From NCBI GenBank assembly GCA_016180765.1, contig JACPAP010000024.1:1-41149 (forward strand): DNA of 41,149 nt, given 5' to 3'. The number at the start of each line of letters is the position of its first letter. Positions within the stretch are counted from its first letter, which is position 1. Made by a program: the position numbers and the translations under genes. The stretch comes from Gemmatimonadota bacterium. GTDB taxonomy: Bacteria; Gemmatimonadota; Gemmatimonadetes; Gemmatimonadales; GWC2-71-9. Below, one piece after another: positions 14,895 through 22,371 of this stretch. The notes beneath the pieces are model-generated. The model saw only the letters and a list, made by a program, of their open reading frames with translations. It ran no database searches and was not told the origin of the DNA.

Positions 14895-15808
14895 CGCGAC
14901 GCTGCCTCCTGGTCCGCGCCCCGCGGCTTCTGCCGCTTCTGCCGCTCCTCCTTGCCGCGCCGGTTCAGGCCCAGGGACGCCCGCTCAAGATCTACATCTC
15001 CGCCGACATGGAGGGCGTGGTGGGCGCGGTCACCGGGGACCAGCTGGGGCCCGGCGGTTTCGAGTACGAGCGGTTCCGCCAGTTCATGACCGGCGAGGTG
15101 CTGGCCGCCATCGAGGCGGCCAAAGCGGCCGGCGCCACCGAGATTCTGGTGAGCGATTCGCACGGCAACGGCGAGAACCTGTTGATCGAGCGGTTGCCTG
15201 CGGACGTCAGCGTGGTGCGCTCCTGGCCGCGGCCGCTCATGATGATGCAGGGGATCGACAGCAGCTTCAGCGCGGCACTGTTCATCGGCTACCATGCGGG
15301 CGCCGCCAATCCCCGTGGGGTCCGGGCCCACACCATCTCCAGCGCGCGGTTCGCCGACGTGCGGTTGAACGGCCGTTCCGTCACCGAAGGGGCGATCAAC
15401 GCGGCCATCGCCGGCCATTTTGGAGTGCCGGTCGTGATGATTTCGGGAGACGATGCCGCCGTGGCGGAGGTGAAGGCGCTGGTGGGCGACCTCGAGGGTG
15501 CCGTCGTCAAGTGGACTTACAGCTTCCACTCCGCGCGGACCCTGACCCCCGAGGCCTCCGTGCGGCTCATTGGGGAGAAGGTCACGGCCGCGCTCGGGCG
15601 GCTGGGGCAATTCAGGCCGTACACGCTCCCGACGCCGGTCACGCTGGACCTCCAGTTCAGGCACTACCGTCCCGCGGAGATGCTGGCGTATCTGCCCATC
15701 GTTCAGCGGACGGACGCGCACTCCATCCGCTATGTCGGCCCCGACATGCTCGCGATTTCCAAGTTCATCGAGTTCGTCACGACCTACGAGGTGGCGCTCG
15801 AGCCATGA
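14891..15808 (+). CDS. M55 family D-aminopeptidase (DppA-like), exported
   Basis: 305 residues. After a hydrophobic signal peptide ending near PVQAQG come the M55 landmarks: IYISADMEGVVGAV (Asp and Glu zinc ligands in the DMEG block), DSHGNGENL, GYHAGA and EGAINAAIAGHFGVPVVMIS (EGAINAAIAGH, then GVPVVMISGDD). The family prototype is Bacillus DppA, a decameric zinc D-aminopeptidase acting on D-Ala-containing peptides. The extracytoplasmic location here is inferred from the signal peptide. The ATG overlaps the DmpA-type stop (14891-14894) and its own stop overlaps the aminotransferase start, so it is the middle gene of a coupled three-gene unit, probably for breakdown of D-amino-acid peptides or wall fragments. 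Confidence 0.92.
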   Translation: MTRRCLLVRAPRLLPLLPLLLAAPVQAQGRPLKIYISADMEGVVGAVTGDQLGPGGFEYERFRQFMTGEVLAAIEAAKAAGATEILVSDSHGNGENLLIERLPADVSVVRSWPRPLMMMQGIDSSFSAALFIGYHAGAANPRGVRAHTISSARFADVRLNGRSVTEGAINAAIAGHFGVPVVMISGDDAAVAEVKALVGDLEGAVVKWTYSFHSARTLTPEASVRLIGEKVTAALGRLGQFRPYTLPTPVTLDLQFRHYRPAEMLAYLPIVQRTDAHSIRYVGPDMLAISKFIEFVTTYEVALEP

Positions 15809-17067
15809 ACCGTTCGCCCAAGAGACCACCCATGACCGCCAGCGCGGGCTCGGAAGGGTATCGACTTTCCAAGAACCTCGAGTACCTGAAGCCGTCGGAG
15901 ACGGTGTCCATCAACCAGGAGACCCAACGGCGGCGGGCGGCGGGCGAGGACGTGATCGACCTGTCCGCCGGCGAGCCCGACTTCGACACGCCCAAGCTGG
16001 TGAGCGAGGCCGGCATTCGCGCGATTCAGCAGGGCAAGACCCGGTACCCGCCCAACGCGGGGATCCTGGATCTCCGGGCCGCGGTGGCGCGCCACCTGTC
16101 GTTGTTGTCCGGCGGGCGGCCGGTCAACGCGGACCATGTGGTGGTCTCCACCGGCGCCAAGCAGTCGCTGTTCAACGCCTGCATGACGTTGTTCGGCCCG
16201 GGCGACCGGGTGCTGATCCCCTCGCCGGCGTGGGTGTCGTATCCCCAGATGGTGCGGCTCGCGCGCGCCGAGCCGGTGATGGTGGCGGGCGACATCGAGT
16301 GGAGCCTCAAGGTGGACGTGGACGCGCTGAACGCGGCGTGGGACCATCGCGTCGCCGGGCTGATCCTCTGCTCACCGGTCAACCCCACGGGTGCGGTGTA
16401 CAGCCGCGCGGAAATCAAGGCGATCGCAGAGTGGACCAGGGAGAAGAACGTCTGGCTGCTTGCCGACGAGATCTACCGGCGGATCCACTACGGTTCGGGT
16501 CCGGCGCCGTCGGTGTTGGACCTGCCGGATGAGTTCCTGACCCGGGTGGTGGTCGTCTACGGCGCCAGCAAGGCCTACGCCATGACCGGCTGGCGGATCG
16601 GCGTGGCCGTCGCCCCGCTGCCGATCGCCAAGACCATGGCGGCGCTGCAAACGCACGTCACCAGTGGCGCCTGCCATCCGGCCCAGTGGGCCGCGGCCGC
16701 GGCGTTCGGCGACGAGCGGGTGGAGGCGTCCGTGGCGGAGATGGTCGAGGCGTTCCGCCAGCGCCGCGACCTGGTGGTGGGGCATTTCCGCGAGCACCTG
16801 AGCGGGGTCGAGTTCATCGAGCCACTTGGCGCGTTCTACTTCTTCTTCCGGGTGGATGGCTACTGCAACGACGAGCTCGCGACCGCGGCGGCGTTCTGCG
16901 AGCGGTTGATGGCGGAGCGAGGCGTGGCGCTGGTGCCGGGGGACGCGTTCGGCGACCCCCGCTGGGTCCGGCTATCGTACGCGGCTTCGGAGAAGGATCT
17001 CACGCGGGCGCTGGAGCGGATCACCCAGTTCGCCCGGAAGCGGGAATCGGTACGGGCCGGGCGGTAA
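15805..17067 (+). CDS. Class I pyridoxal-phosphate aminotransferase
   Basis: 420 residues, fold-type I aminotransferase. Landmarks are DLSAGEPDFDTP, the cofactor-phosphate block STGAKQSLFNA, CSPVNPTGAVYSRAE with the Asn contacting PLP, LADEIYRRI with the PLP-pyridine Asp, and the Schiff-base lysine in YGASKAYAMTGWRIG. The substrate-carboxylate Arg is in PRWVRLSYA. It resembles AspC of the I-gamma (prephenate/aspartate) branch, but specificity is not proven. ATG 15805 overlaps the M55 stop (ATGA); ATG 15832 is an alternative giving 411 residues. The palindromic repeat begins 7 bp after its stop. Presumably it deaminates amino acids released by the two upstream peptidases (inference). Confidence 0.9.
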   Translation: MNRSPKRPPMTASAGSEGYRLSKNLEYLKPSETVSINQETQRRRAAGEDVIDLSAGEPDFDTPKLVSEAGIRAIQQGKTRYPPNAGILDLRAAVARHLSLLSGGRPVNADHVVVSTGAKQSLFNACMTLFGPGDRVLIPSPAWVSYPQMVRLARAEPVMVAGDIEWSLKVDVDALNAAWDHRVAGLILCSPVNPTGAVYSRAEIKAIAEWTREKNVWLLADEIYRRIHYGSGPAPSVLDLPDEFLTRVVVVYGASKAYAMTGWRIGVAVAPLPIAKTMAALQTHVTSGACHPAQWAAAAAFGDERVEASVAEMVEAFRQRRDLVVGHFREHLSGVEFIEPLGAFYFFFRVDGYCNDELATAAAFCERLMAERGVALVPGDAFGDPRWVRLSYAASEKDLTRALERITQFARKRESVRAGR

Positions 17068-17073
17068 TGCCGT

Positions 17074-17204
17074 GGCTCAGACGGTGAGGGCGCCGGTGGG
17101 TCCCGACGGGCGCGTCAGGGCGGCGGGCATCGCCCGAGGGGCAAGGTCCGGTGCCAGCACTGCAGCGACCGGAGGGACCCACCGGCGCCCTCGCCGTCTG
17201 AGCC
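17074..17204. repeat. Dispersed palindromic element, copy 2
   Basis: 131-bp element with 31-bp inverted arms that differ at one position. The left arm starts GGCTCAGACGG and ends GGTGGGTCCC; the right arm is its complement ending at CTGAGCC. The inner ~65 bp match copy 1 (6974-7068, opposite orientation). It begins 7 bp after the aminotransferase stop and lies 77 bp before the next start codon. As RNA it would form a very stable long stem with a structured loop. Confidence 0.85.
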
Positions 17205-17218
17205 ACGAGCCTGGCGCC

Positions 17219-17247
17219 TTGCCCCGGTCCGGGGCGCTCGGTATTCT
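17219..17247 (+). promoter_or_regulatory. Predicted promoter after repeat copy 2
   Basis: TTGCCC (17219-17224), 17-bp spacer, TATTCT (17242-17247). It lies between the repeat and the gene at 17281 and could start the 17281-25743 operon independently of the peptidase genes. Predicted leader is about 26 nt. Confidence 0.5.
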
Positions 17248-17280
17248 GACCCCAACTCGTAACTTTGCTGGAATGCGTCC

Positions 17281-17793
17281 ATGGGATTCGCGGCTCGGGT
17301 CGAGCCCCTGAGCGGGAAACTGCCCACGGTCACCTTCAAGTGGGACCGGGAGACCGAGATTCTCTCGGGCCACTTCAAGGGGGCCGGCAAGGCCGAAGGG
17401 CTGACCGGTACGGTGGAGCTCGAGGGCCCCGATGGCTCGTTCGCGGTGCTGGATGTGGCGGGGGGGCGGCTCCGGGGACTCGAGGTGGTGGTGTGGCCCG
17501 AGACTCAGACGGTGCCCGGCCTCACCGCGCCGGCCGCAGCGGAACGTGGTCGGCTGATCCTTCCGGCCAGGCCGTCGCAGCCGGGGATCGCGGCGGTCGA
17601 AGTGGACACGCACATGGTGGCGGAGAAAACCCCGGACGACTCGACCATCCATCTCCGGGTCGGTCCGCCGCGCCGGGTGAAGCTGATTCAGGTGGCGGAA
17701 AACCTCGTGCTGGAGCTGGATGAGGCCAGCCAGATCGCCGGCTTCTGGTTGCTCCAAGTGCCGCCGTTCCCGCACGTCGAAGAAGGCGTCTGA
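17281..17793 (+). CDS. Conserved hypothetical protein, DUF2283-like tail
   Basis: 170 residues, no signal peptide and no membrane segment. It is rich in short beta-strands. The N-terminal block TFKWDRETEILSGHFKG and the C-terminal block VKLIQVAENLVLELDEASQI resemble the strand pattern of DUF2283 proteins (...DENVILDLDEDGRLVGIEIL-like), but similarity is only by eye. Start ATG 17281 is the first in frame after the predicted promoter. It ends 7 bp before the O-methyltransferase gene, so it is probably the first gene of the HerA-Mre11-Rad50 operon. Function unknown. Confidence 0.7.
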   Translation: MGFAARVEPLSGKLPTVTFKWDRETEILSGHFKGAGKAEGLTGTVELEGPDGSFAVLDVAGGRLRGLEVVVWPETQTVPGLTAPAAAERGRLILPARPSQPGIAAVEVDTHMVAEKTPDDSTIHLRVGPPRRVKLIQVAENLVLELDEASQIAGFWLLQVPPFPHVEEGV

Positions 17794-17800
17794 CGCGGCG

Positions 17801-18439
17801 ATGACCGTCAACGAGCAGCTCCTCGCCTACGCCGAGCAGCTGTTCGCGCCGGAGGACGCCGCGCTCCACGAGATCCGCGCGCTGCCGGAGCGCGAAGGAC
17901 TGCCCGACATCGCCGTCTCGCCGGACGAGGGCAAGATCCTCGCGGTGCTGCTCACGGCCATCGGCGCCCGGCGCGTGCTGGAGATCGGCACGCTGGCGGG
18001 CTACAGCGGCGTGTGGATGGCTCGGGCGCTGTCCGCGGGAGGCATGCTCACGACGATCGAGGCGGACCCGAAGCACGCGGCGGCGGCACGGCGGGCGTTC
18101 GAACGAGCGGGCGTGGCGCACCGGGTTCAGCTCATCGAGGGCCGCGCGCTCGAGGTGCTGCCCACGCTCCGGCCGGGGTACGACGCGGTCTTCGTGGACG
18201 CGGACAAGGAGCCGCTGGAACAGTACTACCGGCAGGCGATGCGGCTGCTCCGGCGGGGCGGCCTGCTCTTGTGCGACAATGCCTTCTTCAACGGACGGGT
18301 GACGGACCCGCGCGACACCGCGGCCGACGTCGAGGGGGTGCGGGCGTTCAACCGGCTCGCGGCGAGCGACGCCCGGCTCGCGGCTGCCGTCATTCCGGTG
18401 CGGGACGGCCTGGTGGTCGGCGTGAAGGTGGCGGAATGA
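17801..18439 (+). CDS. SAM-dependent O-methyltransferase (class I, caffeoyl-CoA type)
   Basis: 212 residues. SAM-binding motif I is RVLEIGTLAGYSGVWMARAL, the acidic end of strand 2 is TTIEADPKHAAAA, and the metal/substrate block is YDAVFVDADKEPLEQYYRQA; the later LLCDNAFFNGRV fits the O-methyltransferase family 3 pattern (DNVLWxGxV). Length and motif order are standard. These enzymes usually need a divalent metal and methylate small catechol-like compounds; the substrate is unknown. ATG 17801 follows the upstream stop by 7 bp, and its stop overlaps the next start (ATGA, 18436-18439). Its place ahead of DNA-repair genes is unexplained. Confidence 0.88.
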   Translation: MTVNEQLLAYAEQLFAPEDAALHEIRALPEREGLPDIAVSPDEGKILAVLLTAIGARRVLEIGTLAGYSGVWMARALSAGGMLTTIEADPKHAAAARRAFERAGVAHRVQLIEGRALEVLPTLRPGYDAVFVDADKEPLEQYYRQAMRLLRRGGLLLCDNAFFNGRVTDPRDTAADVEGVRAFNRLAASDARLAAAVIPVRDGLVVGVKVAE

Positions 18440-20316
18440 AGCGGGGCGCCGGCATCGGGCGCGTGGTGGCGACGGAGGCCACGCCGGCCACGCCACACGA
18501 GTTCCGGTTTCGTGCGGCGGCCGATGAGGACGCGGTCGGCATTGGCGCGCTGGTGCGGGTAAGCGGCGACGGCGGACGGCGGGTGTATGCGGTCGTGACT
18601 GACGGACGAGCGTACGAAGCGGACGGGGAAACGGGAAACGGGAAACGGGAAACCATCCTGTGGACCGCCTCCGTGCTCCGGCAAGTCCCCCCTGAGCCGC
18701 TCCGGCCGGTGCCGATCGCGGACGTGTATCTGGCCGCGCCGGAGGACGTCGCGGTGGCGCTCCGGATGGACGCGTACTCGGCGGGGTTGCCGGTGGGGTT
18801 GTATGGGAGCGAGGCATCGCGGGCGCCGGTGCAGCTGGATCCGGATTTCCTGGTGGGGCCCGAAGCGGCGCACCTCAATGTGGGAGGGGTCTCGGGGCTG
18901 GCCACCAAGACCAGCGCTATGGTGTTCCTGCTGGCCGGCGCCTTCCAGTGCTTTCCCCGTTCGAAGGGCACCATCGCCGCGGTCTGCTTCAACGTCAAGG
19001 GCGGCGATCTGTGCTTTCTGGACCAGGCGGCGTCGCTGAGCGAGCCGGATGGGGCGATGTACCGGGCCCTGGGACTCGAACCCCGGCCGTTCGCCCGAAC
19101 GCGCTACTTCGCGCCGTTCAAGCCGGACGGCGTGAACCTCAACACCCTGCGCTCCCACGAGGAGCTCCGATCCTCGGTCCAGCCGCTGGTGTGGGGCTTG
19201 CCGGAGGTCCTGGAGTACGCCGAAGTCCTGCTCAACCGGGAGGACATCGACGCCAAGGCGGACGCCTTCATCGATTTCCTGGGAGACCGGGTGATTGGGA
19301 GGGAATTCGCCGACGACTGGGGCGGGGTGCACCGGGTGACGAGCTTCGCGGATCTGGACCGCCTGTTCCGCGCCATCTTCGACGGGCTGGAGCAGAAGGG
19401 CGGTCGGAGCGACATGTGGAGGACGCACCACGTCGCCACGATGCGCAAGGTGCGGAACCGGCTGCTCAACATCTCGGTGAGGTGCCGTGGGCTGGTGGCG
19501 GACGACGGCTCGTCCAACGATCTGCCGTTCGGCGCATTCGAGGATCGCGCGGTGTACGTGCTGGACCTTGCGGGCACCGATCAGCTGGCCCAGGATCTGG
19601 TGTTCACGCGAGTGGTCTCCAAGCTGCGGGAGCATCTGGAGCGCCGCGACCTGGGCGTGGAGCACGTCATCGTGCTGGTGGACGAGCTGAACAAGTACGC
19701 GCCGGCGGATGGCCCCGAGAGCTACGTCCGGGAGATGTTGCTGGACATCGCCGAGCGCGGGCGCTATTTGGGCCTGGTGCTGTTCGGCGCCCAGCAGTTC
19801 CGCTCCCAGGTGCACCGTCGCGTGGTCGGCAACGCCGCGACGGCGATCTTCGGCCGCAGCGACCTGGACGAGCTGGGGACGGCGGGGTATCAGGGCTTGT
19901 CGCCCGCGACCAAGATCAAGCTGGCGACGCTCCCCAAGGGGGAGTTGATGGTGCGCCACCCGCACTTCACGCAGCCCGTGTTCGTCCGGTTTCCCCGCCC
20001 GCCTGTGCTGCTGGGCGGCGAGGGGCTGGACCGGTTCCCGCCGGCCGCCGACGCGGCGTTTGACGAGGCGGTGACGCGACAGCTGGCGGCGTTGGACCGC
20101 CGGGTGGCCGCCGCCACGGTGCGCGATCTGATCGCGGACCGAGACCAGGACGATGTGCGGCGGGCTCTGCTGGCCACCCGCCGCGCCCAGCCCGACGATC
20201 CGGTGAGCTTCTTCCGGGCACGCCTGGGCCCGCGGGTGGCCCGCGAAGGGCGGGACCAAGTGGCGCCAGGCGTCCGACCTCTTTCCTCGCTGGAGGATCC
20301 GTATGCGAGCCAGTAG
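18436..20316 (+). CDS. HerA-like ATP-binding protein (FtsK/HerA translocase superfamily)
   Basis: 626 residues. HerA is a hexameric DNA translocase that works with Mre11-Rad50 and the NurA nuclease in archaea to resect broken DNA ends. Visible here are an N-terminal beta-rich (HAS-barrel-like) region, and a variant P-loop GVSGLATKTS at about residues 156-165 (T where the classical Gly precedes Lys). Walker B is HVIVLVDELNKYAP and the late motif is LFGAQQFRSQVHRRVVGNAA with a downstream GRSDLDELG. A perfect 4x GGGAAAC repeat encodes about residues 64-73. It is coupled to the methyltransferase (ATGA) and overlaps the next gene by 14 bp. The mre11 and rad50 homologues follow in the same operon, which supports a repair role. 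NurA is not seen. Confidence 0.85.
   Translation: MKRGAGIGRVVATEATPATPHEFRFRAAADEDAVGIGALVRVSGDGGRRVYAVVTDGRAYEADGETGNGKRETILWTASVLRQVPPEPLRPVPIADVYLAAPEDVAVALRMDAYSAGLPVGLYGSEASRAPVQLDPDFLVGPEAAHLNVGGVSGLATKTSAMVFLLAGAFQCFPRSKGTIAAVCFNVKGGDLCFLDQAASLSEPDGAMYRALGLEPRPFARTRYFAPFKPDGVNLNTLRSHEELRSSVQPLVWGLPEVLEYAEVLLNREDIDAKADAFIDFLGDRVIGREFADDWGGVHRVTSFADLDRLFRAIFDGLEQKGGRSDMWRTHHVATMRKVRNRLLNISVRCRGLVADDGSSNDLPFGAFEDRAVYVLDLAGTDQLAQDLVFTRVVSKLREHLERRDLGVEHVIVLVDELNKYAPADGPESYVREMLLDIAERGRYLGLVLFGAQQFRSQVHRRVVGNAATAIFGRSDLDELGTAGYQGLSPATKIKLATLPKGELMVRHPHFTQPVFVRFPRPPVLLGGEGLDRFPPAADAAFDEAVTRQLAALDRRVAAATVRDLIADRDQDDVRRALLATRRAQPDDPVSFFRARLGPRVAREGRDQVAPGVRPLSSLEDPYASQ
18626..18653 (+). repeat. 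Perfect 7-bp tandem repeat (GGGAAAC x4) inside the HerA-like gene
   Basis: Four perfect GGGAAAC units in coding sequence, in a loop after the N-terminal beta-rich domain. 28 bp is not a multiple of three, so loss or gain of one unit would shift the frame of the ATPase. Same repeat family as 14494-14521 and 31149-31176. Confidence 0.9.
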
Positions 20317-21190
20317 CGTCAGCCGCGTCCTGTATGGGGTGGTGGGGGCGGTCGTCAGCGCCGGCAGCCTCGCCGGGCAGCAACCCGTCTCGATTCAGTT
20401 CGGGGCTTCCCCCGGCGCGGCGGTGCGCACCATCACCTCGGCGCGCGGCACCATGGTGTTTCACGAAATCAACGAGGCGGGCCAACGGATCGGCGACAGC
20501 GTGATGGGCGAGATGACGGCTCTCGCCGGCGTCACCCACCGCATCCTCGAAGCCCAGGCCGGCGGCTACGTGGTCGAGGTGCGCTACGACTCCCTCAAGA
20601 CGCGGGCCCGGCTGGTGGGGCAGAACTGGAAGGAAGACGTGTGGTTCGGAGCCGCGCAGGACGCGGCGCGGGTGACGGTGGACGCGCGGCTGCGCCCGGC
20701 GGGAGGGACCGGCGGTGGCCTTCCGGCGGATCCGGTCGCGAACGGAGGCATCGCGTCCTGGCGGGGGGTCGAGCTGCCGGACCGTCCGGTGTCGCCCGGA
20801 GATACTTGGACGGTGACCACGGTGTATCGGCTGCCGGCCCAGCTGGGCCAGTTGCTGGACATCGCGATCCGCGACTCCCTCATCGCTCCCGCCACGGTCA
20901 GGCTGGACTCCGTCACGGTCCGGCCGGCAGACTCGCTGATGTACTTCACCGTGCTGCAGACGCTCCCCTCGGCGACCCTGCCGGCGGTGGATGCCGGCGA
21001 CAGCGCCACGGTGGAGCTGGTGGGCTCGCAGGCGGCCAGCCTGGTGTGGTCCACCGGATGGAACGGGTACGTCTCGGGGGCGAGTCAGGCCAGGCTGGTG
21101 GGGCGCCTGCAGAGCCGCACCGCCGCGGGGACGCCGCGGATGGCCGAGATCCACTGGACGCTATCGAGCAGGCTGCAAGTGCGGTTGTGA
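20303..21190 (+). CDS. Secreted hypothetical protein within the herA-mre11-rad50 operon
   Basis: 295 residues, not recognised. It starts with a clear Sec signal peptide (MRASSVSRVLYGVVGAVVSA, cleavage probably after SLAGQ or nearby), so the mature protein is exported. The rest is Val/Thr/Asp-rich beta-strand sequence with no catalytic motif visible; the layout (a time-invariant beta sheet protein ending in WTLSSRLQVRL) resembles exported DUF6263-like proteins only loosely. The start is well supported by GGAGGA about 5 bases upstream of ATG 20303. It overlaps the HerA stop by 14 bp, and its stop overlaps the Mre11 GTG (GTGA). An exported protein in the middle of a DNA-repair operon is odd. Confidence 0.8.
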   Translation: MRASSVSRVLYGVVGAVVSAGSLAGQQPVSIQFGASPGAAVRTITSARGTMVFHEINEAGQRIGDSVMGEMTALAGVTHRILEAQAGGYVVEVRYDSLKTRARLVGQNWKEDVWFGAAQDAARVTVDARLRPAGGTGGGLPADPVANGGIASWRGVELPDRPVSPGDTWTVTTVYRLPAQLGQLLDIAIRDSLIAPATVRLDSVTVRPADSLMYFTVLQTLPSATLPAVDAGDSATVELVGSQAASLVWSTGWNGYVSGASQARLVGRLQSRTAAGTPRMAEIHWTLSSRLQVRL

Positions 21191-22371
21191 GGATCGCGCA
21201 TCTCGCCGACGTTCACCTGGGATTTCGCCAGTATCACCGTCAGACCCCGCAGGGGATCAACCAGCGCGAGGCGGACGTGGCGCAGGCGTTCCGTCGCGCC
21301 CTGGACGACGTGATCGCCGCCCGCCCCGACCTCGTGGTCGTGGCGGGCGATCTGTTTCACTCGGTTCGCCCCGTCAACGCCGCCATCCTGGATTCCTTCA
21401 ACCAATTCCGCCGCCTCCGCGAGGGACTGCCGGAGGCGCCCATCGTGCTGATCGGCGGCAACCACGACACCCCGCGCTCGGTGGAAACCGGCACCATTCT
21501 CAAGCTGTTCGAGGCGCTGCCGGGCGTGGTGGCCGTCCCCCAGGAGCCGCGGTACCTGCGCTTCGAGCAGCTGGACCTCTCGGTGTTCTGCGTGCCGTAC
21601 GCGGCGGCGGTGAGCGCCCGGCCCCGGCTGGTCCCCAGCGGGGATGCCGGCCGCAACGTGCTGGTGGTGCACGGGCGGCTCGCCGGGCTCTTACCGGGGG
21701 ACGAGTGGTGGTACGATCACGCGGGTCCGCCCATCGAGCCCGGGGAGCTGAACCCGGAGCGCTGGGATTACGTGGCGCTGGGACACTATCACGTGGCGCA
21801 CCGGGTTCGAGAGAACGCGTGGTACGCGGGCGCCCTGGAGTACGTGAGCCCCAACCCATGGGGCGAGTTGCGTGACGAAGAGCGGGACGGGCGGTGTGGC
21901 CAGAAAGGCTGGTTGCTGGTCGAGCTGGGCGCGCGCCTGCGCGTGGAGTTCCGGCCGGTGGCATTGGCCCGCCGGGTGATCGACCTGGAACCCATCGAAG
22001 GGGCCGGGGTGCCCGCGGAGCGGCTCGACGCTCTCGTGTGCGAGCGCGTCACGGCCATCCCGGGAGGGATCGACGAGCAGGTGGTGCGGCAGCTGGTGTG
22101 GAACGTGCCGCGCTACGTGGCGCGGGACCTGGATCATGCCCGGGTCCGAGAATTCAAGGCGCGGGCATTGCATTACCACCTGGACATCCGGCGGCCCCCG
22201 CCGCGGCGCGAGGTGGGGGTCGGCGGGCCGGGGTCGCGACGCAGCTTGGCGGATATCGTCGAGGACGTGCTGTCGCGCCGGCCGCTGGAGGCACAGCTCG
22301 ATCGCCAGCGCCTCCTGGCGCTGGCGCGATCCTACCTGGAGCGGGTAGAGCGCGAGGCGCCCGAGCCCTGA
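21187..22371 (+). CDS. sbcD: DNA double-strand break repair nuclease, Mre11/SbcD family
   Basis: 394 residues, metal-dependent phosphoesterase. All nuclease motifs are present in order: HLADVHLGF (DxH), VVAGDLFHSVRP, LIGGNHDTPRS, VVHGRLAG and ALGHYHVAHRV. The C-terminal half would carry the capping and Rad50-binding regions. The GTG start at 21187 overlaps the previous stop (GTGA) and its own stop overlaps the rad50 ATG (TGATG), so the two subunits are translationally coupled. It forms the nuclease of the MR complex on DNA ends. Archaeal-style Mre11 and bacterial SbcD cannot be separated by eye; the HerA partner argues for an Mre11-like role. Confidence 0.93.
   Translation: MRIAHLADVHLGFRQYHRQTPQGINQREADVAQAFRRALDDVIAARPDLVVVAGDLFHSVRPVNAAILDSFNQFRRLREGLPEAPIVLIGGNHDTPRSVETGTILKLFEALPGVVAVPQEPRYLRFEQLDLSVFCVPYAAAVSARPRLVPSGDAGRNVLVVHGRLAGLLPGDEWWYDHAGPPIEPGELNPERWDYVALGHYHVAHRVRENAWYAGALEYVSPNPWGELRDEERDGRCGQKGWLLVELGARLRVEFRPVALARRVIDLEPIEGAGVPAERLDALVCERVTAIPGGIDEQVVRQLVWNVPRYVARDLDHARVREFKARALHYHLDIRRPPPRREVGVGGPGSRRSLADIVEDVLSRRPLEAQLDRQRLLALARSYLERVEREAPEP

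Noticed and set aside
17074..17204. Glycine riboswitch or T-box in the palindromic repeat
   Set aside because: The CCGAGGGGCAAG run recalls part of the glycine aptamer, and one copy follows gcvP. The conserved GGAGAG and CTCAGG...GGACAG parts are absent, the second copy is not near glycine genes, and no T-box TGGNACCGCG sequence is present.
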